A DNA stretch of 41,144 bases. It comes from Rhizobium sp. Q54 (GTDB taxonomy: Bacteria > Pseudomonadota > Alphaproteobacteria > ATCC43930 > CGMCC-115725). Below the pieces are notes generated by a model. That model had not been told where the DNA came from and did not search any database. It saw only the letters and a program-made list of their open reading frames with translations. This document shows positions 24,266 to 33,115 of this stretch, piece by piece (position 1 is the first letter of the stretch; each line of letters starts with the position of its first letter). Made by a program: the position numbers and the translations under genes. Location of the stretch: contig CAMATN010000032.1 in assembly GCA_945861155.1 (NCBI GenBank), positions 1 through 41,144 of the forward strand, in the 5' to 3' direction.

Positions 24266-26965
24266 ATGCCAAGATTCGGACTGCGGTTAACCCCTCACGG
24301 ACGCCTCAGCGTCGAGGAACAGGATGATGGGTCGGACATCGATGCCGCAGCGTCGATTCGTCTGATCGACGCGTTTGCTCGGGGGACCGGATATGGGCTG
24401 GTGTGGCTCGGCGCAGCCGAGGTGGGGCAGGCATTGCCCCCTTTGTGTGTTTGGTGGCGTGACTTCGCGGCCCGGTACGTCGGGTCGCTTTGTCTGCACG
24501 CGTCCGGCGTGGAGGCGCAAGAGCCCCGAAAGCTGCCGAGTGTACCGCCGCCAACTGCCGCGGAACTCTCATCTCTGGTGTTGACCGCGCCGATCATGGC
24601 GGGGGCCGAGTATCTGACCCAGGAGGTCTTGCTGGCGTTGTGGGATGAGATGGAGCGAGCCTTCGCTACGTCTCTTGCCGGCGCAAAGGTTGGATTGCAG
24701 GCCTTCCTGACCACCCTGAATCGGGCTTGGAACCTCGTTGGCCGGGTCCATTTCAATTTAGCGGAAAACCGGCGCGATCCCGACCAGCCCTTCGCCTTCA
24801 TGGCGACCTACACCACCCGCCTGTCTGCCCAGGCGAAGGCACAGCACGTCCCGCTCGGCCAAGCGTTGCGCGAATACGCCGGAGCGGCCAACCGAGACAA
24901 GTTACTGTCCCTGCTCCTGCCGGTGCAACGCGCTGCGGAACATTGCGCCTGGCTGAAGCCGATGATCGATGCCGGGGACATCTTTCATCCGCTGCGCTGG
25001 GGAACCACGGAGGCGTCGCGTTTTCTCCAAAGTGTCCCCGAGCTCGAGAGCGCCGGGGTGGTTGTGCGCATGCCGGTATCCTGGCGTGCCAGCCGTCCCG
25101 TCAGACCACAAGTAACCGCAACAGTCGGTAGCCGGGCGCCATCGGCTGTCGGACTGGATGGGCTGCTGGATTTCCAGATGGGCGTCATGCTGGATGGCGA
25201 GCCACTCACCGAAGCCGAGGTTGCAACCCTGCTCGCCGGCACCGAGAACCTCGTGCTGCTGCGTGGTCAATGGGTAGAGGTCGATCGGGCGCGACTTCAA
25301 CGAACGATGGAGCAGTTCCGCGCCGCCGAGGAATTCGCGGCCCGCGACGGCCTCACCTTCGCGGAGGCGATGCGGATGCTGGCCGGCGCCGGCGTTACCC
25401 GGGAGGACCCGGCCGCGACCGACACCGACTGGGCGCGCGTAACCGCCGGCCCCTGGCTGGAGCAGACGCTGAAGGAATTACGCGCGCCGGACGGGGATGG
25501 AGTCGATCCCGGCTCAGCGCTGCGGGGAACCCTGCGTCCCTACCAGAAAGCGGGAACCCGATGGATGCACCTGCTGGCAGGCCTTGGTCTCGGGGCCTGC
25601 CTGGCCGACGACATGGGCCTCGGGAAGACAATCCAGGTGCTATCCCTACTATTGGGGGAACAGGCGCGCGGCGCCAAGCCCCGGGTGAGCCTGTTGGTGG
25701 CGCCCGCATCGCTGCTGGCCAATTGGGCAGCGGAGATCGAAAAATTCGCTCCCAGCCTGAAGGCTGTGATCGTGCATCCTTCAACTATGCCTGCGGATCA
25801 GGTGAAGGCTTTCACCGCCGAACAGGCGTCGGACTATGATCTGGCAATTACCAGCTATGGCTGTCTGCTGCGCATCCCAATGTTTGCGGAGGCAGATTGG
25901 CGATTTGTCATTCTGGATGAAGCGCAGGCGATAAAGAATCCCAACGCCCGTCAGTCCAAAGCGGCGAAGGCGCTGAAGGCAAGGGCGCGGATCGCGCTGA
26001 CCGGGACGCCGGTCGAGAACCACCTCGGCGACCTGTGGTCGATCTTCGACTTCATCAACCCGGGTCTGTTGGGCAACGCTAAACAATTCACCCGCTATAC
26101 CAAAGGTTTGGCCGAGCGGGCACATAATCCATACGGCCCCCTGCGTGAGTTGGTGCGGCCCTACATCCTGCGTCGGATGAAAACCGATAAGTCGATCATC
26201 ACCGACCTGCCCGACAAGACCGAGATCAAGGCGCTGTGCGGGCTGTCGCGTCGGCAAACGGCACTGTACGGCCAGGCGGTCGAAGACCTTGCGAAGAGCC
26301 TTGAGGGATCGGTAGGCATTCAGCGGAAGGGCATCGTCCTGGCGATGCTGATGCGGCTCAAGCAGGTCTGCAATCATCCCTCCCAATGGCTGAACGACAA
26401 TGTCTGGGCAGAGGAAGACAGCGGCAAATGGGCACGCCTCCGTGAAATCGCTGAAGTCGTTGCCGCGCGGCAGGAGAAGATGCTTGTGTTCACGCAGTTC
26501 CGCGAAATGACCGGGCCGCTGGCCACCTTCCTGGGGCAGATTTTCGGCCGCACCGGCATGGTCCTGCACGGCGAGACCGCGGTGAAGAACCGCAAAACGC
26601 TGGTGCAGCGTTTCCAGGAGGATGAGGCGGTCCCCTTCTTCGTGCTATCACTGAAGGCCGGCGGTACCGGCCTGACCCTGACCGCGGCATCCCATGTGGT
26701 GCACTTCGATCGGTGGTGGAACCCGGCGGTCGAGAACCAGGCCACCGACCGGGCGTTCCGGATCGGCCAAAAGAAGAACGTCCTGGTACACAAATTTGTC
26801 TGCCGCGGCACGGTGGAGGAAAAGATCGACGCCTTGATCGACTCGAAGCAGGGCTTGTCGGATGAGCTTTTGGCAGGCGGCGACGAGATCAACCTAACCG
26901 AGATGACCAATGACGACATCATGCGAATGGTCAGCCTGGATCTGAACGCAGCGATGAAGGAGTAA
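24266..26965 (+). CDS. SNF2-family DEAD/DEAH-box helicase/ATPase
   Basis: An 899-residue DNA translocase. The first 420 residues are a bacterial N-terminal extension with no catalytic motif. The ATPase starts with LRPYQKAGTRWMHLL, Walker A DDMGLGKTIQVLSLL near residue 448, Walker B LDEAQAIKNP near 551, motif III ALTGTPVENHLGDLWSIFDF, and the second lobe LVFTQFREM, GGTGLTLTAASHVVHFDRWW and the arginine finger region ATDRAFRIGQ. Such proteins move along duplex DNA and remodel protein-DNA complexes. Four bases separate its stop from the SWIM zinc-finger gene, a pairing seen in many bacteria. TopB is encoded opposite and nearby. Confidence 0.9.
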   Translation: MPRFGLRLTPHGRLSVEEQDDGSDIDAAASIRLIDAFARGTGYGLVWLGAAEVGQALPPLCVWWRDFAARYVGSLCLHASGVEAQEPRKLPSVPPPTAAELSSLVLTAPIMAGAEYLTQEVLLALWDEMERAFATSLAGAKVGLQAFLTTLNRAWNLVGRVHFNLAENRRDPDQPFAFMATYTTRLSAQAKAQHVPLGQALREYAGAANRDKLLSLLLPVQRAAEHCAWLKPMIDAGDIFHPLRWGTTEASRFLQSVPELESAGVVVRMPVSWRASRPVRPQVTATVGSRAPSAVGLDGLLDFQMGVMLDGEPLTEAEVATLLAGTENLVLLRGQWVEVDRARLQRTMEQFRAAEEFAARDGLTFAEAMRMLAGAGVTREDPAATDTDWARVTAGPWLEQTLKELRAPDGDGVDPGSALRGTLRPYQKAGTRWMHLLAGLGLGACLADDMGLGKTIQVLSLLLGEQARGAKPRVSLLVAPASLLANWAAEIEKFAPSLKAVIVHPSTMPADQVKAFTAEQASDYDLAITSYGCLLRIPMFAEADWRFVILDEAQAIKNPNARQSKAAKALKARARIALTGTPVENHLGDLWSIFDFINPGLLGNAKQFTRYTKGLAERAHNPYGPLRELVRPYILRRMKTDKSIITDLPDKTEIKALCGLSRRQTALYGQAVEDLAKSLEGSVGIQRKGIVLAMLMRLKQVCNHPSQWLNDNVWAEEDSGKWARLREIAEVVAARQEKMLVFTQFREMTGPLATFLGQIFGRTGMVLHGETAVKNRKTLVQRFQEDEAVPFFVLSLKAGGTGLTLTAASHVVHFDRWWNPAVENQATDRAFRIGQKKNVLVHKFVCRGTVEEKIDALIDSKQGLSDELLAGGDEINLTEMTNDDIMRMVSLDLNAAMKE

Positions 26966-26969
26966 CGGG

Positions 26970-28160
26970 ATGTCGCGCTCCTTTGGGGGGTGGGCGCCCT
27001 ATGTGCCAGTCGCGGCACGCCGCCGCAAAGCCGAACGCGAGTTGGAGAAGCTCCGCAAGAAAGGAGCGGTGCTCTCTCCGGTCAAGATCGAGGGACGCCA
27101 GATCTCCAGAACGTTCTGGGGCAAGGCGTGGTGTGACAACCTGGAGAGTTATCGCGATTATGAGAACCGGTTACCGCGGGGGCGCACCTATGTGCGCAAC
27201 GGCTCGGTGCTCGATCTGCAGATAGCGCCGCGCGAGGTAACGGCGATGGTCAGCGGGTCGAAGATCTATAAGGTCAAGGTCAGCATCGGGGACGTCACCC
27301 AGGCCCGCTGGAAGACGCTTTGCGCCGACTGTTCGGGCGGGATCGACTCCCTGGTCGAACTGCTGCAGGGGAGGTTTTCCAAAGGGGTGATGGAGCGGCT
27401 CTGCCGTCAGGATGCCGGCCTGTTTCCAAGGCCATCGGAAATCCGGTTTACTTGCAGTTGCGCGGACTATGCGTCGATGTGCAAGCACATCGCAGCGGTG
27501 CTCTATGGTGTCGGCGCGCGGCTCGATGAAAGCCCGGAGTTGTTGTTTCGGTTGCGTGCGGTCGACGAGACTGAACTGCTATCCGATCTGGGAAACGCTC
27601 TGCCAGACACGCGAACGAAGCGCGATACGGCGCAGACCCTGGTGGGTGACGATCTTGCGGCACTGTTCGGTCTGGACATGGAGGAGAGTGAGGTTTCGGC
27701 TCCCTCACGCCCGGCCGATGCCATATCGGCCGGGCCCCGAAAGAAAACGCGCAAAACCGTGATTGCAAACATCGCTGCTGCTCCTGCGGCCGAAGCCAAG
27801 ACCAAAGCGGCGAAGTCCGCCCGGGAAAAGAAAGCAGGCTCCGACAAGGAGGGACGCAGGCCGACGGCGGAGACTCCAACCAAGGCTATGTCGGCCCACG
27901 CGCCTCAGAAAAACACTATGGCACCTATCCGACCGGCACCGAACAAGACCGTTACCTCTCCAACCAAATCCCCGGCCAGGCCAGCAACAGCAAAACCCTC
28001 GACCGAAATGCGAAAGGTGCCGGCCGAAGCCGCGATATCGGCTCGCCGCCGATCTGCCCTCGCTCCGGCGATCGCGGCCCCCGTGCCAGTCAGCCAATCT
28101 CCGTCTCGGCGGCCTATCAGATCCGACGTGCCCAAACCGGCCGGCAGGAAGGCCCGATAA
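26970..28160 (+). CDS. SWIM zinc-finger protein, partner of the SNF2 helicase
   Basis: A 396-residue protein starting MSRSFGGWAPYVPVAARRRK, with AAGGAG overlapping the helicase 3' end. Residues 30-130 hold the conserved RTFWGKAWCDNLESYRDYEN block. The SWIM motif (CxC...CxH) is CSCADYASMCKH at about 162-173, followed by IAAVLYGVGARLDESPELLF. The last 150 residues are low complexity, rich in Lys, Ala, Pro and Arg, like a histone-H1 tail, suggesting DNA binding. SWIM proteins pair with SNF2 ATPases and may guide them to DNA or protein targets. Spacing indicates co-translation. Confidence 0.85.
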   Translation: MSRSFGGWAPYVPVAARRRKAERELEKLRKKGAVLSPVKIEGRQISRTFWGKAWCDNLESYRDYENRLPRGRTYVRNGSVLDLQIAPREVTAMVSGSKIYKVKVSIGDVTQARWKTLCADCSGGIDSLVELLQGRFSKGVMERLCRQDAGLFPRPSEIRFTCSCADYASMCKHIAAVLYGVGARLDESPELLFRLRAVDETELLSDLGNALPDTRTKRDTAQTLVGDDLAALFGLDMEESEVSAPSRPADAISAGPRKKTRKTVIANIAAAPAAEAKTKAAKSAREKKAGSDKEGRRPTAETPTKAMSAHAPQKNTMAPIRPAPNKTVTSPTKSPARPATAKPSTEMRKVPAEAAISARRRSALAPAIAAPVPVSQSPSRRPIRSDVPKPAGRKAR

Positions 28161-28407
28161 CGGGGACTCCGTTGGTGTGGGCGGCCCCCGGCGGCATCGA
28201 GCGTGCCAGAATGAGGTCGTTGCAGTTCTCATGTCAGACAAAGGGGGCGCGGTCCGTGTACCAAATTTAGTCGAATTGCCGAATTGGGATCTCGCCACCT
28301 GCGCCAGGCCAGCCCCGTCGCCATCGAGTGCCCAGTCATCGTCCGCTGAAGCGGGCTACCGCTATCCCGAATAGCCGGGCCAAGCGCGAGATCGTCGCAG
28401 CACCCGG
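28161..28407. other. Intergenic space between convergent genes
   Basis: No gene visible. A word similar to one near 24090 (cggttaatcataaacacc against cggttaatcgtgaacacc) occurs at about 28406, so similar words lie on both sides of the SNF2-SWIM pair; this could be chance. Confidence 0.3.
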
Positions 28408-28693
28408 TTAATCATAAACACCCCGGTCGGTATACCTGCTTCCGGCATCGGCCGTGTGTATCTGTGGCCTCCTCTTTGGCGCTGTCGATTTGGGCGCCGT
28501 TGATCCCGGCGACTTGTTGGCATTGGCCGTCTTGCCCGGGCCCTTGCCGCGCTCCGTGCTCAGGTGTGACTTAATCCATGCAGCCATGGCAGCGGAGTTG
28601 GCCTTGGTCTCGTCGGGAATGACGATCCCCCTCTCCCGCGAAATCTTCTCGGCCAACGACATCTGCGCCGGGCTTGCCGGTTTGGAACCAAGT
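28408..28693 (-). pseudogene. 3' continuation of topB in a shifted frame
   Basis: Directly after the topB stop, one frame over, the sequence reads GELGSKPASPAQMSLAEKIS, RERGIVIPDETKANSAAMAA and WIKSHLSTERGKG, then a Thr/Lys/Pro-rich tail to a stop at 28408. This is a second copy of the C-terminal helical repeat that precedes the break (PTPAMKRFADSLARQKGIRP with CRAFLDQHARKK). The break falls in a run of C/G (gggccccccggg), a common place for indels. So the intact TopB was probably about 95 residues longer. If the shift is real, this part is untranslated. Confidence 0.65.
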
Positions 28694-30709
28694 TCACCCG
28701 GGGGGCCCGCCGTCAGCCTTCTTGCGGGCGTGTTGGTCCAGGAAGGCCCGGCAGATCGTTCCTGATTTCATGTAGCCCACCGGAGGCCTGATGCCCTTCT
28801 GTCGGGCGAGACTATCGGCAAAGCGTTTCATCGCCGGCGTTGGTGGACGAACTCCCGCATCGCCGCCGACCACGCCGCCGAGCAACGACGGTCCTCCGGC
28901 ACCAGCGCCTTCCGTGAGCTTGCCGATGATGCGTTGGGCGACATCGCACACGGCGTCAATCGCGCCAACCATCTCCTGCTTGCCGATTACGACCTCGTCG
29001 AGCAGGCATTCGAGTTGCGCCGTTACGCCCGGGTCGACCAGCGCCGGATCGGCCTGCTTGAGAACCCCGAACAGCGACAGGCCAGTCTCGGTGGGGACGA
29101 TGTTCTTTCCCTGGGGGATCAAAAACCCCTGTTTCTTCAGCCCTCCAATGATCTCGGCTCGGGTCGCCGGCGTGCCGATGCCCTTGGCCTCCTTCAACCG
29201 TTCCCGCAGGACCTCGTCATCGACAAAGCGCCAGGCATTCTGCATGGCCTCGATCAGGGTGCCCTCGTTGTAGCGCGGCGGCGGGCGCGTCTCCTTGTCC
29301 TCGATGGTCGGGTTTTCCGGACGTGCGATCTCGCCGTCGCGGAGGGCAGGCAGCATTTGTGCGTCGTCGCCCTTTTCGTCCGCGGGCTGCCAGTCGGGGA
29401 ATGCCGCGCGCCACCCGAGATCGATGGGCTGGCGACCCGCCGCGCGGAAAGCGAAGCCGCGGACGTCAAGCGTCGCGGTGGTCTGGCGGTAGCGGAAGTC
29501 GGGCATAATTGCGGCCAGATACGCCCGCGCGATGACGTCGAACAGCTTCTTCTCGTCGATCGAAAGCCGAGGCCAGATCTCGCGCAGTTCGTCCACCGTG
29601 TTGACGTTTGGAATGACGGCGTGGTGGCTCGCCCCTTCCAACCCTTTGTCGTAGAAACTGCCGCTCGCTCCCTTGCGGATAACCGGTGGCTCGGGCACCG
29701 GAATTGCGCTGAAGGATTTCCCCACGCGCAGTCCGGCCACGATCCGCGGCACGTCCTTTATCAAGCTCTCCGGCAGGTAGCGGACCTCGGCGCGGGGATA
29801 GGTGACGATCTTCTTGCCCTGGCCGTCATAGAGTTCCTGCGCCACCTCGAGCGTCTTGGCCGCCGGCCAGCCGAAGCGCGAACTGCAAAATTTCTGTAGC
29901 GAAGGCAGATCGTGCAGCTTGGGCGGTCCTTGCCGCTTCTCCTCGACGCGCACGCCAAGCGGGCCCTCAAAGCCCCGAGCCGCATTGACTACGTTCTGGG
30001 CAATCTCGCGCCGGACAATCCGCTCCTGGGGCGCGTGCCGCATCCGGAATTGACCGCCCGCCACGTGGGCGGTGGCGACAACCTCAAAATAGGCCAACGG
30101 CACGAAGTTGCGGATTTCCAGCTCGCGCTTGCACACGATCGCCAATGTTGGCGTCTTCACCCGACCAACCCCGATCACCCCCCTGGCCCCTCGGCCCAGA
30201 ACGACCGTCGCGGTCCGGGTCAGCGACAGGTTGTAGATCTGGTCGGCCTGCCGGCGCGCGACGGCGGCGGCGTAAAGGCTGGCATATTCCGAGTTTGGCT
30301 TCGCCCGGGCGAATGCGTCGCGGATCGTCAGCGAATCCTGCGCGGTGAACAGCACCCGCATTACCTGGCCGCGGTATCCGTAATGCTCGAGGATCTCCTG
30401 GCCGATGAGCTGACCCTCGCGATCGCAGTCGGTAGCCAGCCAAACCCGTTTGGCCGAGCGCAGCGCCTCTCGAATGACTTTGAGCTTGGCTGCTTTGTTG
30501 CCGCCCTCGGCCGGCCTGGTGCCGTAAAGACCTTCGGGCCGAAGCAGGATCGGTGACCAGCGCTTCCAGGCCGGCACCACATCCTCCGGTTCGAGCAGAT
30601 CGAACAAATGGCCCTCGGCCGGAAGGACATCTCCGTAACGAGAACCAACGGCGGCGCGGATATCTTTCGCCTGGCTGGTCTTCTCGGTGATGACAATCTG
30701 ATCCGCCAT
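28694..30709 (-). CDS. topB: DNA topoisomerase III (type IA)
   Basis: A 671-residue type IA topoisomerase starting MADQIVITEKTSQAKDIRAA. The Toprim part has EGHLFDLLEP and ATDCDREGQLIGQEIL (acidic metal site). RQADQIYNLSLTRTATVVLG and GRVKTPTLAIVCKRE form domain II-III. The catalytic Tyr is in KKIVTYPRAEVRYLPESL; GIGTPATRAEIIGGLKKQGF is the C-terminal core motif. It relaxes or decatenates DNA by nicking one strand. The start is preferred over the longer frame at 30778, which adds a non-conserved leader. It converges on the SNF2-SWIM genes. The C-terminus is cut by a frameshift at a C run (see 28408-28693). Type IA enzymes of this length occur both on chromosomes and on conjugative islands. 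Confidence 0.88.
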   Translation of the reverse strand: MADQIVITEKTSQAKDIRAAVGSRYGDVLPAEGHLFDLLEPEDVVPAWKRWSPILLRPEGLYGTRPAEGGNKAAKLKVIREALRSAKRVWLATDCDREGQLIGQEILEHYGYRGQVMRVLFTAQDSLTIRDAFARAKPNSEYASLYAAAVARRQADQIYNLSLTRTATVVLGRGARGVIGVGRVKTPTLAIVCKRELEIRNFVPLAYFEVVATAHVAGGQFRMRHAPQERIVRREIAQNVVNAARGFEGPLGVRVEEKRQGPPKLHDLPSLQKFCSSRFGWPAAKTLEVAQELYDGQGKKIVTYPRAEVRYLPESLIKDVPRIVAGLRVGKSFSAIPVPEPPVIRKGASGSFYDKGLEGASHHAVIPNVNTVDELREIWPRLSIDEKKLFDVIARAYLAAIMPDFRYRQTTATLDVRGFAFRAAGRQPIDLGWRAAFPDWQPADEKGDDAQMLPALRDGEIARPENPTIEDKETRPPPRYNEGTLIEAMQNAWRFVDDEVLRERLKEAKGIGTPATRAEIIGGLKKQGFLIPQGKNIVPTETGLSLFGVLKQADPALVDPGVTAQLECLLDEVVIGKQEMVGAIDAVCDVAQRIIGKLTEGAGAGGPSLLGGVVGGDAGVRPPTPAMKRFADSLARQKGIRPPVGYMKSGTICRAFLDQHARKKADGGPPG

Positions 30710-31127
30710 CGAGGGCTCGTTTGGTGGACTGGATTCGAGAGCATCCAGAACGTATAGTGAACTCACTGCCCACCGCAAGTCACCCTCTGGCAGGTTTGCG
30801 TCAGGGCGGCAAAACCGTGGAGAAACGCCACCGAGTGCTCCGGCGCACAGGCGCTGTCGTTGAAGCCGCCTGCAGCATCAGGCGAATCATCCTTGTTCGG
30901 TTCAGCGGTTCTATCGCGTTTCGGAGGCCAGGGTTGCACCGGATCGGGATCAGCTCTGGTTCCCTGGTCTCGAACACTGCCGCCTCGATGAGCCAGCGAG
31001 GCGCCGGCGCGGGTCTTGGCATAGGCCTCCGCCAAGGCTGGCGATGCCGCCGACCCCAACAGCGGGATATTCCCGTTGACCGGGTGCCCGGGCCGACGGA
31101 ACGTCGCCACCAAACAGTGGGCACGAG
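30710..31127. other. Region upstream of topB without a supported gene
   Basis: Several overlapping frames are open on both strands, as expected for high GC, but none has a start with a ribosome site or a recognisable family. Minus-strand frames between 30763 and 31161 are Arg/Pro/Ala-rich and look like shadows. The topB promoter must lie here. Confidence 0.4.
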
Positions 31128-31622
31128 ATGATGGCGCAAGATAACGGATCTGATCTGGCACGGCTCGAACGGATGGAGCGGCGGCTACAGGCCCTGGAGG
31201 ACGCGGAGGCGATCCGTAACCTGAAAGCGCGCTATGCCGCCTTATGTGACAACAATTACGACGCCGACGGGATCGCGACGTTGTTCACCGAGGACGCGCT
31301 ATGGGAAAGCCCCGCCCTGGGCCGGTTCGAAGGGCGCGAGGCGATCCGGGGCTTCTTCCGCGGAGCGTCGGGGATCTTCTCGTTCGCGATCCATTACAGC
31401 CTGAATGGCCACATCGAGGTGGAAGGCGATACGGCGCGAGCGCGGTGGTACCTGTTCATGCCTTGCACGGTGGCTGCCGGAAATCGGGCGATGTGGCGCG
31501 CCGGCATCGATCACGAGACTTACGCGCGGGTGGATGGAGCTTGGATGTTCCGCCACAAGCGGTCGGAGCCGCTGATGAGCGTCCCGTTCGAGACCGGCTG
31601 GGCCACGACGCGTTTCGCGTGA
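31128..31622 (+). CDS. SnoaL/NTF2-like family protein
   Basis: A 164-residue protein with a coiled N-terminus (DLARLERMERRLQALEDAEA) then the NTF2-like cone: IRNLKARYAALCDNNYDADG, IATLFTEDALWESPALGRFE, REAIRGFFRGASG, and HYSLNGHIEVEGDTARARWY. The Tyr/Asp/His pattern is that of SnoaL_4-type proteins, which include dehydratases, isomerases and ring-hydroxylase small-subunit relatives. Start is at 31128 or the next Met at 31131. A truncated SDR gene follows on the same strand, so it was likely part of a catabolic operon now cut by IS91 DNA. Confidence 0.8.
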   Translation: MMAQDNGSDLARLERMERRLQALEDAEAIRNLKARYAALCDNNYDADGIATLFTEDALWESPALGRFEGREAIRGFFRGASGIFSFAIHYSLNGHIEVEGDTARARWYLFMPCTVAAGNRAMWRAGIDHETYARVDGAWMFRHKRSEPLMSVPFETGWATTRFA

Positions 31623-31729
31623 CGCGGCGTGCCGGCGGATGGGTCATCGGTGGCGTCGGCTGACGGCACCGGGTAACCTCCCCGTGTTGCGTGGGACGCA
31701 TCGCGATCGCCTGCCGAGGAGCCGTCCCG

Positions 31730-31890
31730 ATGGACCTGAAACTGACGGGCAAGGTCGCCCTGGTCACCGGCTCCAGCCGCGGCATCGGGCTTGCCACCGC
31801 CAAAGCCTTTGCGGCGGAGGGCTGCAATCTGGTGCTGTCGGCCCGCTCGCCCGAGCAATTGGCCGACGCCGAGGCCGGATTGCGCGCAAG
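31730..31890 (+). pseudogene. SDR oxidoreductase, N-terminal fragment cut by IS91 DNA
   Basis: The frame from 31730 reads MDLKLTGKVALVTGSSRGIG then LATAKAFAAEGCNLVLSARS and EQLADAEAGLRASGA, the cofactor-binding start of an SDR (TGxxxGxG intact). After about 54 residues the sequence becomes the antisense of an IS91 transposase N-terminus, head to head. The catalytic half is gone from the window. Confidence 0.8.
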
Positions 31891-32050
31891 CGGCGCAGGC
31901 CTCGGTATGCCCTCCCAGCGCCGCCGTCCGACACAGCTCGATGGCGCTCATCACCCGCCGCTCGACGCGGCCCAGGTGACCATCATGCCGGCGGCGATAC
32001 GCGTCGCCGTGGCGGCGGAAGACATCCGCCACTTCCAGGCCGGTCGACAT
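31885..32050 (-). pseudogene. IS91-family transposase, N-terminal fragment
   Basis: The start MSTGLEVADVFRRHGDAYRR continues to VMSAIELCRTAALGGHTEAC and stops matching at CAAC, just inside the zinc-binding region; the Y2 HUH nuclease domain is absent. It begins 12 bases after the (repaired) recombinase stop. The sequence overlaps the end of the SDR fragment on the other strand for about 10 bases, marking the recombination joint. Confidence 0.75.
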
Positions 32051-32062
32051 GGTGCCGCCGGA

Positions 32063-32946
32063 TCAGGCTGGCGGCACGACCTCCAGCGTCAGCCGGTCGA
32101 GCGGGCTCTGGGTCCCTCGGATAAGGCCGTTCGAGACCCGCGTATAGCGCGCCGTGCTCGACAGGTTGGCGTGACCCAAGAGGACCCCGGCTTTCGCCGG
32201 GGCAGGCTTTGGATGATCCGGATGTCGGTGCCGCCTTCCAGCAGATGCGTGGCGAAGCTGTGCCGCAGCGTATGCACCGTCGCCCGCTTGGCCAGGCCGG
32301 CCGCGGCACAGGCCGAGCGGCAGGCCGCATGCAGCACCTGGACATCGGTCGGCTTGGTCGAGCCCCGGCCGGGGAACAGCCAGTGCTGTGGCCGCGCCAG
32401 ACGCCAGTAGGTGCGCAGGATGCCGAGCAGCTGCGCCGACAGCATGACGTAGCGGTCCTTGCCGCCCTTGCCGTGCTCGACCCGGATAACCATCCGGCCG
32501 CTGTCGATATCGGCAAGCTTGAGGCCGACCGTCTCGGACGCGCGCAGCCCCGCCGCGTAGGCCGTCGTCAGCGCGGCACGCGTCTTCAGGCTGGGCACCG
32601 CTTCAAGAAACCGCACCACCTCGTCGGCGCTCAGCACCACCGGCAGCTTGCGCGGCTGCCGTGCGTACGGGATGCGCTCTGGCACCTCGCCATGACCAAG
32701 CGTGACGCCGTAAAAGAACCGCAGCGCACAGACCGTCTGGTTCAGCGCTGGCCACGAGATCCCGGTCGCGACCAGATGGACTTGGAAGGCTCGAACATCC
32801 TCCAGACCAAGACGATCCGGCGAGCGAACGAAATACCGGCTGAACTTCGAGACCGCGTGGACGTAGGATCGTTGCGTTGCCGGCGACAAATTGCGGACCG
32901 TCATGTCCTCGATCATGCGGCGGCGCAGAGGGCTCATCTCGGCCAT
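32063..32946 (-). pseudogene. IS91-associated tyrosine recombinase, broken by a 23-bp palindromic insert
   Basis: Start 32946 (MAEMSPLRRRMIEDMTVRNL) has AGGAG upstream. The core-binding part reads ALNQTVCALRFFYGVTLGH; the catalytic Arg is in YAAGLRASETVGLKL, and TVHTLRHSFATHLLEGGTDI has the His-Arg box. After IRIIQ the reading frame is interrupted by SLPRRKPGSSW, which comes from an inserted palindrome. The original continuation, LLGHANLSSTARYTRVSNGL, with the last His and the catalytic Tyr, follows in another frame to a stop at 32063. The insert length (23 bases) is not a multiple of three, so the recombinase lacks its nucleophile. Confidence 0.85.
32185..32208. repeat. Small palindromic element inserted in the recombinase gene
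   Basis: CCCCGGC-TTTC-GCCGGGG (32185-32202) is a perfect 7-bp stem with a 4-base loop, followed by CAGGCT. Comparison with the normal IS91 recombinase shows 23 extra bases here. Sequences of this type (GACCCCGGCTTTCGCCGGGG) are abundant as REP-like repeats in alphaproteobacterial genomes, recalled from general knowledge. This copy lies within a coding region. Confidence 0.75.
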
Positions 32947-33115
32947 CGGGGGCTCCTGCCTTGAGGGTTGGGCTTCGACACCCACAATCCTCTCAGACAG
33001 GAGACCTTCCTCTAACCGCTCACCCAAATCCCGCGACAGCGGGTTCGTTCAATCCACTTTTCCACAGCTTCGTCTGCGGGTCGATGGATCGTTCAAAGCA
33101 TTATGACTTTGGTTA

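Larger units (their letters stand above)
31885..33060 (-). mobile_element. IS91-type element remnant (recombinase plus transposase start)
   Basis: The remnant holds a tyrosine-recombinase gene followed, 12 bases later, by the first 50-odd residues of an IS91 transposase, the normal order in this subgroup. The transposase is cut at the SDR junction, so the left end is lost. The right border is uncertain; 32950-33110 has no gene and probably carries the element end and part of the target. IS91 elements move by rolling-circle transposition. Confidence 0.75.

Noticed and set aside
29912-30556. Plus-strand open frames antisense to topB
   Set aside because: topB is complete through its catalytic core on the minus strand; the plus frames are high-GC shadows.
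30801-31139. Minus-strand frames upstream of topB as a real gene
   Set aside because: No ribosome site, no family resemblance, biased composition and overlapping alternatives of similar quality.
31691-32410. A 239-codon frame beginning as an SDR
   Set aside because: Only the first 54 codons after 31730 are SDR sequence; the rest is the antisense of IS91 DNA.
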